Of a stretch of 64,000 nt of DNA, positions 42,102 to 49,754 are shown piece by piece. The stretch is from Planobispora longispora. Lineage in GTDB: Bacteria; Actinomycetota; Actinomycetes; Streptosporangiales; Streptosporangiaceae. Under the pieces are notes generated by a model. That model was not told the DNA's origin. It saw nothing but the letters and a program-made list of their open reading frames with translations, and made no database searches. Made by a program: the position numbers and the translations under genes. Location of the stretch: positions 1 through 64,000 of the forward strand of contig NZ_BOOH01000052.1 of the NCBI RefSeq assembly GCF_016863135.1, given 5' to 3'. How positions within the stretch are numbered: position 1 is the first letter of the stretch; every line of letters begins with the position of its first letter.

Positions 42102-44115
42102 CCGCGCTACTGCCCTGGCACAAGGTCACCGGCAAGGTGAGCGATCGGCATCTGCACCGCCTGGCGGTGGTGTATATCCGGCAGTCGACGCGGCAGCAGC
42201 TGACCAATCACCCCGAATCGACCCGGGTGCAGTACGCGCTGGTGGAGCGGGCCATCGCGCTGGGATGGGCGGCGGAGCGGATCCTGGTCATCGATGATGA
42301 CTTGGGAATGTCGGCGACCAGTGCGGTGGCGCGGCGGGGGTTTCAGCGGCTGGTCACCGAGATCGGCCTGGATCACGTCGGGCTCGTCTTGGGCGTTGAG
42401 ATGTCCCGGCTGGCCCGTTCGGGCAAGGACTGGTACCAGCTCATTGAGCTGTGCGCGCTGTCGGGCGCGGTGCTGGCCGACCTGGACGGCATCTATGACC
42501 CGGGCGACTATAACGACCGGCTGCTGCTCGGGCTCAAGGGCACCATGAGCGAGGCCGAGCTGCACCTGATCAAACAGCGGATGTGGAGTGGCCGGATCAA
42601 CAAGGCCCGGCGCGGTGCGCTGTCCTTCCCGCTGCCCAGCTGGGCATCCGGTTGCGGGAGGGGCCGGACAAAGGCACGCTGGAGTGGCGCAGGCCGAACC
42701 GGATGACGCTGCAGACGCTGTTGCACAATCCTGCCTACGCCGGGATCTATGCCTATGGCCGTCGCCGGGTCGACCCACGCCGCCAAGATCCCGCCCGACC
42801 TGCTACCGGCCGGGTCGTCCGAGGCAGGGATGAGTGGCTGGTGATGATCCCTGATGCGCTGCCCGCCTACATCACGGTGGCCCAGTTCGAGGCCAACGAG
42901 GCGAAACTCGCCGCCAACCGGGCCTGCGCCGAGGCCATGGGCGCGGTTCGGAGTGGGCCCGCGCTGGCCGCCGGGGTGGTCTTTTGCGGACGCTGTCAGC
43001 GCCGCATGATCGTGCGCTACCACAGCCGGCACAGCAAGGCGCGGCCCGAGTACGTGTGCTGCCGGGAGGTCACCAACTACGGGGCGGCCACGGCCTGCCA
43101 GCTGCTGAACGCGGCCTGCGTGGACGCCTTCGTCGAAGCGCAGGTGCTGGCCGCGCTCGCCCCCGCGGCCGTGGAGGTCTCGCTGCGGGCGGCCGACCAG
43201 GTCATGGCCGAGCGGGCCGAGTTGGACACGCTGTGGTCGCAGAGGCTGGAGCGGGCCCAATACGAAGCCGACCGGGCACGGCGCCGCCACCATCTGGCCG
43301 AACCCGAAAACCGGCTGGTGGTCCGCCAACTGGAAAAAGAGTGGGAGAGCGCTCTGACTCACCAGCAGAAACTCCGCGAGGAACACGCCCGCTTCATCCG
43401 CACCAGCCCGCGGCTGCTGTCTGCGGCCGAGCGACAGAGCCTCACCGCGCTGGCCGGCGATATCAACGGCCTATGGCACGCGGCAACGACCACGATCACC
43501 GACCGCAAGGAGATCGTCCGCGCGGTCATCGACAAGGTCGTTGTCGCGGTAATCGGAACCAGTGAACGCGTGCAGGTGACCATCGTCTGGGCGGGCGGCG
43601 CTACCACCTGCGGCGAGATCGTCCGTCCGGTGCAGCGGTTGGAGCAGCTGTCTTGCTATTCCCAGTTGCTCAGTCGGATCCGGGAGCTGGCAGGCCAGGG
43701 CATCGGCGCCAGTGGGATCGCCGACCGCTTGGAAGCCGAGGGCTATCGGCCGGCCAAGAGCGGCAAGCGGATCACCGCGACCACCGTCCGTGATCTCATG
43801 CGCCGTCTTGGCTGCCCCGCAGGCCGGGTTCATCGCCACCGCCCCGCACCTGCCGGCGAAGAGCCCGGTCCGCAGGAGTGGTGGCTCAAAGACCTGGCCG
43901 CCGAGCTGTGCATGACCACCTCGACCCTTTACGCCTGGATCAACCGGGGATGGATCACGGTGCGGAGGGAGAGCGACTGGCCGCATCGACTCATCGCCCA
44001 TGCCGACCAGCAAGAACTCGCTGAACTGCGGGAGCGCCGGACTCGTCCGCCCGGCTGGTACAGCCGCCGCCTCTGGACCGGAAACCACAGCCCGCCGGCC
44101 AAACCGAATCCATGA
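42098..44115 (+). pseudogene. Large serine recombinase, inactivated by internal deletion and frameshift
   Basis: The resolvase domain is intact: VVYIRQSTRQQ with the nucleophilic Ser, then GVEMSRLARSGKDW and GTMSEAELHLIKQRM. The frame breaks near 42630-42645, where SFPLP jumps to QLGIRLREGPDKGTLEWRR in the next frame; roughly 40 to 50 codons usual in this family are absent. The rest (recombinase domain with LLHNPAYAGIYAYG, zinc ribbon CGRCQRRM...YVCC, coiled coil, C-terminal HTH-like parts) is open to 44115. The junction lies in the palindrome TGCCCAGCTGGGCA. The element is probably fixed in place. Confidence 0.85.
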
Positions 44116-44138
44116 GTGCAGTGTGCTTGACACGTCTC

Positions 44139-44290
44139 GGCCACCCAGCGCCGGGGCAGCGGGGTGAATCCCCTGGTGGCAGGATCGCGGCGGACGATGT
44201 CGATGCTGAGGCTGGCGCCGCACACCTCCGGGCACTTGGTCGTACTCGGAGCATCACGCGGTGGCCGTCTCGCGTCGAGAACCACCCGCC
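44139..44290 (-). pseudogene. Internal fragment of the same IS5-type transposase
   Basis: The minus strand reads LSIDIVRRDPATRGFTPLPRRWVAE up to the TC core at 44137-44138 (shown here in parts: LSIDIVRRDPATRG and FTPLPRRWVAE). The continuation ERTLGRL is at 41.8 kb. Sequence upstream of about 44250 no longer matches an IS5 transposase, so the 5' end had been lost already. Confidence 0.75.
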
Positions 44291-44329
44291 ACCGGGTTAA
44301 AAGCAAAGTTTAGTGGGGGCGAGCGCGAG

Positions 44330-44880
44330 TCCGGCCCCGCCGGGGATGTACTGGAGGGTCTGGCGGATGCTCAGGGGGCCGTCTGTCAGGTCCACATCCG
44401 TCTAGCGCAGGTCGAGAAGTTCGCCGCGGTGCATGCCGGTGCGCAGGGCCAGCATGACCAGGGCGTGCAGCCGGGAGCTGCGGGCGGCTTCCAGCAGGTG
44501 GCGGGCTTCGGCGGAGGTGAGGGGGCGATGCGCTGACGGCGTCCGGCACTGACCTGGACGTTGCGGGCGACATTACGCGGGAGGTCGTCTTCTCGTACGG
44601 CTTGCTGGAGCGCCGAGCGGAGCAGGGCGTGCAGGTAGACGATGGTCAGTGGGTACAGGTACTGGCGGTAGCAGTGGTCGAGGGCGCAATGGGGCCGGTT
44701 CCGCTCGTCGGCGCCGTTGGGGTCGCGAGCAGCGCCGATGCCTTGGACGCACTAATGGCAGGTAGTGCGGAGCCGTTCGAGCCAGAGGCGGATGTTCTTG
44801 GCGGTGAGCCGGTTGAGCTTCTTGGTGCCGGAGTGGGGATCAGATAGAGCCGTACGCAGGTGCGGAGCGGGCCACGGAGG
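44330..44880 (-). pseudogene. Decayed tyrosine integrase (XerC/pSAM2-Int-like)
   Basis: Pieces in several minus-strand frames match a tyrosine recombinase. They are SGTKKLNRLTAKNIRLWLERL (core-binding domain), LYPLTIVYLHALLRSALQQA with LPRNVARNVQV, and LTSAEARHLLEAARSSRLHALV then ALRTGMHRGELLDLR, the box I Arg region, followed by an in-frame stop. There are at least two frameshifts and stops, and the box II catalytic part is missing. It is a relic of an earlier element next to the same end. Confidence 0.72.
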
Positions 44881-44942
44881 GAGAAGTTCTTTTACCTGCC
44901 TCTGACGTGCGGAAACGGCTGTGTTGATGCTCCGATGAACGT

Positions 44943-44990
44943 GGTGTTGTTTAAAGCTTTCTACCCTGGAGGCGTTCAAGTCGTGGTTCT
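44943..44990 (+). other. attR of the 24-kb element
   Basis: The element arm GGTGTTGTTTAAAGCTTTC-TAC at 44943-44964, one base, the CT core at 44966-44967, and then PL8 coding sequence GGAGGCGTTCAAG. Together with attL this gives attP as arm-C-CT-C-arm, and attB as PL8 sequence across CT. Confidence 0.85.
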
Positions 44991-45709
44991 TCCTCGACGA
45001 CGCGGTGCTCTGCCTGGGGGCCGGGATCACCGCGGAGGACGGCGTGCCGGTCGAGACCGTCGTGGACAACCGCAGGACCGGCGCGCCCCTCACCGTGGAC
45101 GCCGCGGCGGGCTGGGCCCATCTGGAGGGGCACGGCGGGTACGTCCTGCTCGGCGGCGGCCCCCTGCGCTCGCTGCGCGAGGAGCGCACCGGGAGGGAAC
45201 GCCCCGGCCGTCCGGCGGAGGCGACCCGGAGCTACGCGACCCTCTGGCTCGATCACGGCGTCGATCCCGTCGACGCGGGCTACGCCTACCTCCTCCTGCC
45301 GAACGCGAGCCTGGCCGGGACCCGGGCCCGCGCCGCCGCCGTCGGCCGGGCGGGCGTGCTCGCCAACACCGCCGGGCAGCAGGGCGTCCGGATCCCGTCG
45401 CTCGGGATCACCGCCGTCAACTTCTGGATCGGCGGAGCCGCCGGCGGGCTGACCGCCTCCGGCCCGTGCTCGGTTCTCATCCGGGAGTACGGGGACGGCA
45501 CGGCCACGCTGACCGTCTCCGACCCCCGGCGTGATCTGGAGGAGCTGACCGTCGCCTGGGACCGGCCGGTGACCGGGGTGCTCCGGGGGCACCGGCTGCT
45601 CAGGAGCGCCACGACCGGTGAGGGGCTCATTCTCGCCTTCGGGCGGCTGGCGGATCGGGGCGGCGCCTCCCAGACGGTCACCGTACGGCTCCGGCGGGAG
45701 ACGCCGTAG
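44966..45709 (+). pseudogene. 3' part of the family 8 polysaccharide lyase
   Basis: The PL8 beta-sandwich half, beginning at the CT core: LEAFKSWFFLDDAVLCLGAGI, then VETVVDNRR, WAHLEGHGGYVLL, the calcium/beta region SYATLWLDHGVDPVDAGYAYLLLPN, and a C-terminal domain to residue 774 of the restored protein. Read alone it lacks a start; GTG 45005 is in frame but would give a fragment without the catalytic toroid. Excision of the element would join it to codon 528 of the 5' part in frame. Confidence 0.92.
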
Positions 45710-45917
45710 AGCGGACCGCGCAGCATCGAAGCACCGGCGCAGTCCCTCGACCGTCTCGGCCAAGCCGGGGGCCGCCGGATCAGGGCGAGGCCGGTGTCCG
45801 GATGATGGGCCGATCTCGCAGTTTCCCCTGATATATCCGATCATGTAGGTGTCACCACCCTGACCGCGGTGCGACTTCTGGCGCCATGTCGGGGACGGAT
45901 CTGAGTGAGGGGACGGA

Positions 45918-46751
45918 TTGCGGAGTCTGGGGCGGCGGCGGGTCGTGGTGTGGGCGGCGGTGGCGACGGTGCTGCTGGTGCTCTGCGGCGGGGCGGCATG
46001 GAGTCTGACACGGTTCGAGGCACGTCACGAGGCCCTCGCCGAGCCGCCGGCCGACCTCATGATCCAGCCGGGGGTCTCCGCGGCGGAGGTCGAGGCGGTG
46101 AAGGGCGGCCTGCGCGCCGCCGACCGCTATTTCAGATCTGTCCTCGGCACGGGTGTGGACGAGCGCGTGGAGGTTCGCCTCGCCCGCGAGCGGGGTTGCC
46201 GGTGGCCGATGAGCGCCACCGGTCCCGCCACCGCATGGGCCGAGTCGCACTTCCTGTGCGTGAACACCATGTCGCCCACCTGGCGTGAGGTCATGGCCGA
46301 CGACGTCACCGCGGCGCGGAGCATCGTCGCCCATGAGCACGTGCACAACCTGCAAGGGCAGATCGGCTGCCGGAGATCCTCCGACGAACACGAGTGGCTG
46401 TGGTTGTTCGAGGGCATGGCCGTGCACCTGGCCTACCAGGCCATGGTGGCCGAGGGCCGCTGGAAGGACGAGGAGGCGCTCGACCAGATCCGCCGGTGGG
46501 GAGTGGACGACCCGCAGCTGGGACCGCTGTCGGCCTACGAGCGTACGGGGGCCGGCGCGGGGGATCCGGCCTACGCCTTGTTCCACCTGGCGACCCGCTC
46601 GCTGGTCCAGCAGGCGGGAGAGCCCTCGTCCCTGCTGACGTTCTGCCGGCAGGTCGCGCGGGGGCGCCCGTGGCGTGAGGCGTTCGCCGGCGCGTTCGGG
46701 CTCTCGGTCGAGGCCTTCTACGCCCGCTTCGAGGAAGAACGGCGGCGGTGA
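45918..46751 (+). CDS. Membrane-anchored zinc metallopeptidase-like protein
   Basis: A 277-residue protein with an N-terminal anchor (residues 7-31) and an extracellular domain. SIVAHEHVHNLQGQ (near residue 137) gives an HExxH zinc-peptidase motif, and WLWLFEGMAVHLAYQ is the gluzincin-like E-G/M-x-A segment that often supplies the third ligand region. TTG 45918 is preceded by GAGGGGAC. The substrate is unknown. The 208 bases between it and the lyase fragment contain no clear gene. Confidence 0.7.
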   Translation: MRSLGRRRVVVWAAVATVLLVLCGGAAWSLTRFEARHEALAEPPADLMIQPGVSAAEVEAVKGGLRAADRYFRSVLGTGVDERVEVRLARERGCRWPMSATGPATAWAESHFLCVNTMSPTWREVMADDVTAARSIVAHEHVHNLQGQIGCRRSSDEHEWLWLFEGMAVHLAYQAMVAEGRWKDEEALDQIRRWGVDDPQLGPLSAYERTGAGAGDPAYALFHLATRSLVQQAGEPSSLLTFCRQVARGRPWREAFAGAFGLSVEAFYARFEEERRR

Positions 46752-46925
46752 CCAGTCGTTCTCCGGCTGACCGTTCGGTTCGCCGGAAAGACCCGGGAGA
46801 AATCACCTGACACGAGGGAGGGAAAACGAAGAAGGCGAAGTGGGCGTCCGTTACCGGCTCTACGGGGCAGAGTGGAATCCCCCGCCTCCGTCGTGCCTGT
46901 CGGGCCCGCTGTCATTCGCTTGGGG

Positions 46926-47426
46926 TCACCCGGGCAGGGCCGCCTTCTCGAAGTACTCCGCCACGACCCGCGTGTGCAGCGGGAACGCCAGCTCCTGCGG
47001 TCGCTCGACGATCAGCCACTCCGTCGTCTCGGCCGTGGGGGCGACCGGCGGGAGGGCGGCCGAGGCGGTACGGGGGCCCAGCGCGAAGATCAGCACGGTG
47101 CCGTCGGGGGCGCTGATCACGTCGAACAGCCGGACGTCGTCCGGGGCGACGACGACGCCCGTCTCCTCCCGGAGCTCGCGGACGGCCGCCTCCTGCCAGG
47201 ACTCTCCCAGGTCGATGAACCCGCCGGGCAGGGCGAGCTCGCCGCGGCGGGGCTCGACGTCGCGGCGGACGACCAGGAGACCTCCGTCCACGGGCAGGAG
47301 GATCACCGCGACCGGCAGGGGGTTGAGGTAGGCGGTGTTGCCGCAGGCGGCGCAGGTGCGCGGCCAGGGCTGGTCGGGGGCGTAGGCCGTGCCGCAGAAG
47401 GAGCAGTGCGCGTTCCTGGTCGTCAT
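46926..47426 (-). CDS. NUDIX hydrolase with N-terminal zinc ribbon
   Basis: A 166-residue protein. The ribbon has CSFCGTAYAP...CAACGNTAY (residues 8-33). The NUDIX box is GGFIDLGESWQEAAVRELREETGV (residues 68-91, given here within one motif: G-x5-E-x7-REx2EExGV with all acids present). These proteins hydrolyse nucleoside diphosphate derivatives; the ribbon is common in NADH-pyrophosphatase-like forms but substrate is not predictable. It is a single gene, divergent from the sulfur leader region. Confidence 0.88.
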   Translation of the reverse strand: MTTRNAHCSFCGTAYAPDQPWPRTCAACGNTAYLNPLPVAVILLPVDGGLLVVRRDVEPRRGELALPGGFIDLGESWQEAAVRELREETGVVVAPDDVRLFDVISAPDGTVLIFALGPRTASAALPPVAPTAETTEWLIVERPQELAFPLHTRVVAEYFEKAALPG

Positions 47427-47490
47427 GATCGCGAGACTAGCAACGGCCGCCCGGGGAAGCCGTCCGCGGGGACCGGCGGGCGCCCCAGCT

Positions 47491-47546
47491 TATTTCCTGC
47501 AAAACCAGTAGGAAATATTGACTTATCCCGTCCCCGGTCGTAAGTT
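47491..47546 (+). promoter_or_regulatory. Promoter and dyad operator of the first sulfonate operon
   Basis: TTGACT (47518-47523), 17 bases, TAAGTT (47541-47546) form a promoter. Directly before the -35 box is a perfect dyad, TATTTCCT (47491-47498) and AGGAAATA (47510-47517), with 11 bases between. The TTCCT/AGGAA half-sites recall Rrf2/CymR-type sulfur operators, which is inference; an Rrf2 gene ends this locus. Confidence 0.6.
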
Positions 47547-47552
47547 CGGAGC

Positions 47553-47627
47553 ATGAGCCAGGGACTTCGCCTGACCCGGCGCCCGCACGTGGACTTCGGC
47601 CACGTCGCCAGCGCGCAGTGTCGTTGA
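47553..47627 (+). CDS. Leader peptide of the sulfur-acquisition operon
   Basis: A 24-codon frame, MSQGLRLTRRPHVDFGHV then ASAQCR. The RRxHVDxxxVASAxCR pattern is that of short actinobacterial leader peptides found before sulfur-metabolism genes. Translation through the terminal Cys codon could sense Cys-tRNA and control transcription of the ABC genes. The following 235 bases are very GC-rich and contain possible hairpins before the lipoprotein gene. The peptide sits seven bases after the -10 element, so its leader is very short. Confidence 0.7.
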   Translation: MSQGLRLTRRPHVDFGHVASAQCR

Positions 47628-47862
47628 TCACGGATCACCGTCCACCCGCGTCCGTCGCATCCGACGAGGACGCACGGCCCTGACGCCGCCGTGGCGCCAC
47701 TACGGTGCCGCCGCGACGCTCCGCCGCAGCGCGGCCCCTCGATCTTCGCCGTCCCGTGCGTGGCCGACGGCGCCCACGCCTCCCCGTGACCCCCTTTCCC
47801 ATCGGCATGCCCCGCTCGCGGCGCGGCCTCGCGCGAGCATGCCCTTCCTGAGGACCACTTCC

Positions 47863-48882
47863 GTGATCAGAACCAGTCATGCCCTCCTCTCCGTCCTGCT
47901 GGCGGCCTCCCTCGTCGCCTGCGGCTCGGCCTCCGGCTCCGCCAGACCCGGCGGCTCAGAGGTGACCGAGCTGCGCTACCAGGGCAGCGTCGGCGCCGTC
48001 ACCTTCCCCGAGCTGGCCCAGGAGCTCGGCTACCTCGGGGACATCAAGCTCAAGTGGATCGGGAACACCATCTCCGGCCCGCAGGACATCCAGTCGGCCG
48101 CCACCGGCCAGACCGACTTCGGCGGCGCCTTCAACGGCGCGATCATCAAGCTCGTCGCCGCCAGGGCCCCGATCAAGGCCGTGATCGGCTACTACGGCAG
48201 CGACGAGAAGAGCTACATCGGCTACTACGTCGCCGACGGCTCGCCGATCAAGGGACCCCGCGACCTGATCGGCAAGAAGATCGGGGTCAACACCCTCGGC
48301 GCCCACCTGGAGGCCGTGCTCAAGGAGTACCTCAAGCGCGGCGGCCTGACCCCGGAGGAGATCGAGAAGGTCGAGCTGGTCGTCGTGCCGCCGGTCAACA
48401 CCGAGCAGGCGCTGCGGCAGGGGCAGATCGACGTGGCCGCGCTCGGCGGCATCCTGCGCGACAAGGCCCTGGAGCGCGGCGGCGTCACCCCGCTGTTCAA
48501 GGACATCGACCTGTTCGGCTCCTTCACCGCGGGCAGCGTCGTGCTCCGCGAGGACTTCATCGAGAAGAACCCGAACACCACGAAGAAGTTCGTCGAGGCC
48601 TACGCCAAGGCCATCGAGTGGACCCAGAGCCACTCCCGCGAGGAGGTGATCGCCAAGTACAAGGAGATCATCGCCAAGCGCGGGCGCAACGAGGACGCCA
48701 AGACCGTCGAGTTCTGGCAGAGCAGCGGCGTGCACGGCAAGGGCGGCGTGATCGACGCCAAGGAGTTCCAGACCTGGATCGACTGGCTGGAGCGTGAGGG
48801 AGAGGTCAAGACCGGCCAGGTCAAGACGTCCGACCTGTACACCAACGAGTTCAACCCCTTCGCGAACGGGAGCACCTCGTGA
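47863..48882 (+). CDS. ABC transporter substrate-binding lipoprotein, sulfonate/nitrate/taurine type
   Basis: A 339-residue lipoprotein with lipobox LVAC (Cys about residue 20) and an SsuA-like NMT1 fold: LRYQGSVGAVTFPELAQELGYL, GQTDFGGAFNGAIIKLVAA, IGKKIGVNTLGAHLEAVLKEYL and VDVAALGG-like IDVAALGGIL. The GTG has AGGA upstream, and an ATG eight codons earlier lacks one. It is followed by overlapping ATPase and permease genes and a monooxygenase, so it should bind an organosulfonate or related sulfur compound. Confidence 0.88.
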   Translation: MIRTSHALLSVLLAASLVACGSASGSARPGGSEVTELRYQGSVGAVTFPELAQELGYLGDIKLKWIGNTISGPQDIQSAATGQTDFGGAFNGAIIKLVAARAPIKAVIGYYGSDEKSYIGYYVADGSPIKGPRDLIGKKIGVNTLGAHLEAVLKEYLKRGGLTPEEIEKVELVVVPPVNTEQALRQGQIDVAALGGILRDKALERGGVTPLFKDIDLFGSFTAGSVVLREDFIEKNPNTTKKFVEAYAKAIEWTQSHSREEVIAKYKEIIAKRGRNEDAKTVEFWQSSGVHGKGGVIDAKEFQTWIDWLEREGEVKTGQVKTSDLYTNEFNPFANGSTS

Positions 48883-49754
48883 GCCTGCACACCGCCGAAC
48901 ACGACAGCGCCGAACGCATCACCGCCGGACATGTAACCGCGGAACAGGGCCCCGCCGGACCGGTGAAGATCGGTATCCGGGGGGTCGGCAAGACCTTCCG
49001 GATCCGGGGATCCGACCGGCCGTTCACCGCGGTCGAGGGCATCGACCTGGACGTGCGCGAAGGGGAGTTCCTCACCCTGGTCGGCCCGAGCGGCTGCGGC
49101 AAGTCCACGCTGCTCGACCTGATCGCCGGCCTCACCGCCCCGACCACCGGGCAGATCCTCATCGACGGCCGCGCCGTCGACGGCCCCGGCCTGGACCGCG
49201 GCATCGTCTTCCAGCAGTACGCGCTGTTCCCCTGGCGTACGGCCCTGGCCAACATCGAGTTCGGGCTGGAGGCGAAGGCCGTACCGAAGAGGGAACGGAG
49301 GGAGCGGGCCAGGCACTACCTGGAGCTGGTCGGGCTGAGCGGGTTCGAGCAGCGCTACCCGCACGAGCTGTCGGGCGGCATGCGCCAGCGCGTGGCCATC
49401 GCCCGCAGCCTCGCCTTCGACCCGGACGTGCTGCTGATGGACGAGCCGTTCGCCGCGCTCGACGCGCAGACCAGGGAGTCGCTCCAGGAGGAGCTGCTGC
49501 GCATCTGGGAGAAGACGAACAAGACGGTGGTGTTCATCACCCACGGCATCGACGAGGCCGTCTACCTGGGACAGCGGGTCGCCGTGATGACCTCCAGGCC
49601 CGGCCGGATCAAGCAGGTCCTCGACATCGAGTTCGACTCGCGCGAGGGCGACCTGCGCGCCGACCCGGGCTTCGGGGAGTACCGCCACCACATCTGGACT
49701 CTGCTGCGCGACGAGGTCGCCGCGGCTCAGGAACAGGAGCGGACCGTTGGCTGA
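48879..49754 (+). CDS. ABC transporter ATPase, sulfonate type (SsuB-like)
   Basis: A 291-residue ATPase with Walker A GPSGCGKSTLLDLIAGL (near residue 70), Q-loop IVFQQYALFPWRT, signature ELSGGMRQRVAIARSLA, and Walker B LLMDEPFAALDAQTR. The FPWRT Q-loop is typical of taurine/sulfonate/nitrate importers. GTG overlaps the lipoprotein stop (GTGA), and its own end overlaps the permease by eight bases. It energises uptake with the neighbouring permease. Confidence 0.92.
   Translation: MSLHTAEHDSAERITAGHVTAEQGPAGPVKIGIRGVGKTFRIRGSDRPFTAVEGIDLDVREGEFLTLVGPSGCGKSTLLDLIAGLTAPTTGQILIDGRAVDGPGLDRGIVFQQYALFPWRTALANIEFGLEAKAVPKRERRERARHYLELVGLSGFEQRYPHELSGGMRQRVAIARSLAFDPDVLLMDEPFAALDAQTRESLQEELLRIWEKTNKTVVFITHGIDEAVYLGQRVAVMTSRPGRIKQVLDIEFDSREGDLRADPGFGEYRHHIWTLLRDEVAAAQEQERTVG

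Larger units (their letters stand above)
41803..44138. mobile_element. Nested 2.3-kb serine-recombinase element inserted in IS5
   Basis: TCAAGCACACTGCAC (41811-41825) is exactly inverted at 44116-44130. Each arm is separated from a TC (41803-41804 and 44137-44138) by six bases, so rejoining the ends gives a symmetric attP with a TC core. Removing it restores VAERT in the IS5 transposase. It carries a short coupled gene and a broken large serine recombinase and nothing else. Confidence 0.82.
20816..44965. mobile_element. AICE-like integrated element with serine integrase, TraB-type transfer operon and Rhs toxin cargo
   Basis: The boundaries come from the split PL8 gene: CT at 20814-20815 and CT at 44966-44967 are the only shared bases, as expected for a large serine integrase. 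Left to right it holds the integrase, a minus-strand operon of small proteins with an FtsK/TraB translocase, regulators (HTH-TPR, tandem GntR, KorSA-like GntR), an APH-like gene, a giant Rhs gene with a lipoprotein, then an IS630 element, a nested serine-recombinase element inside IS5, and a decayed tyrosine integrase. No relaxase or type IV secretion genes are present, which fits actinomycete FtsK-type double-stranded transfer. No Rep protein was recognised. Confidence 0.92.

Noticed and set aside
44860-45534. 224-codon frame across attR and the PL8 fragment
   Set aside because: It reads the lyase DNA in a wrong phase; the PL8 phase begins at 44966.
45710-45844. Minus-strand frame starting at 45844
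   Set aside because: It continues as an antisense shadow of PL8 and shows no domain.
47628-47862. SAM riboswitch before the sulfonate operon
   Set aside because: No recognisable SAM-I or SAM-II core was seen; the leader peptide explains the region better.
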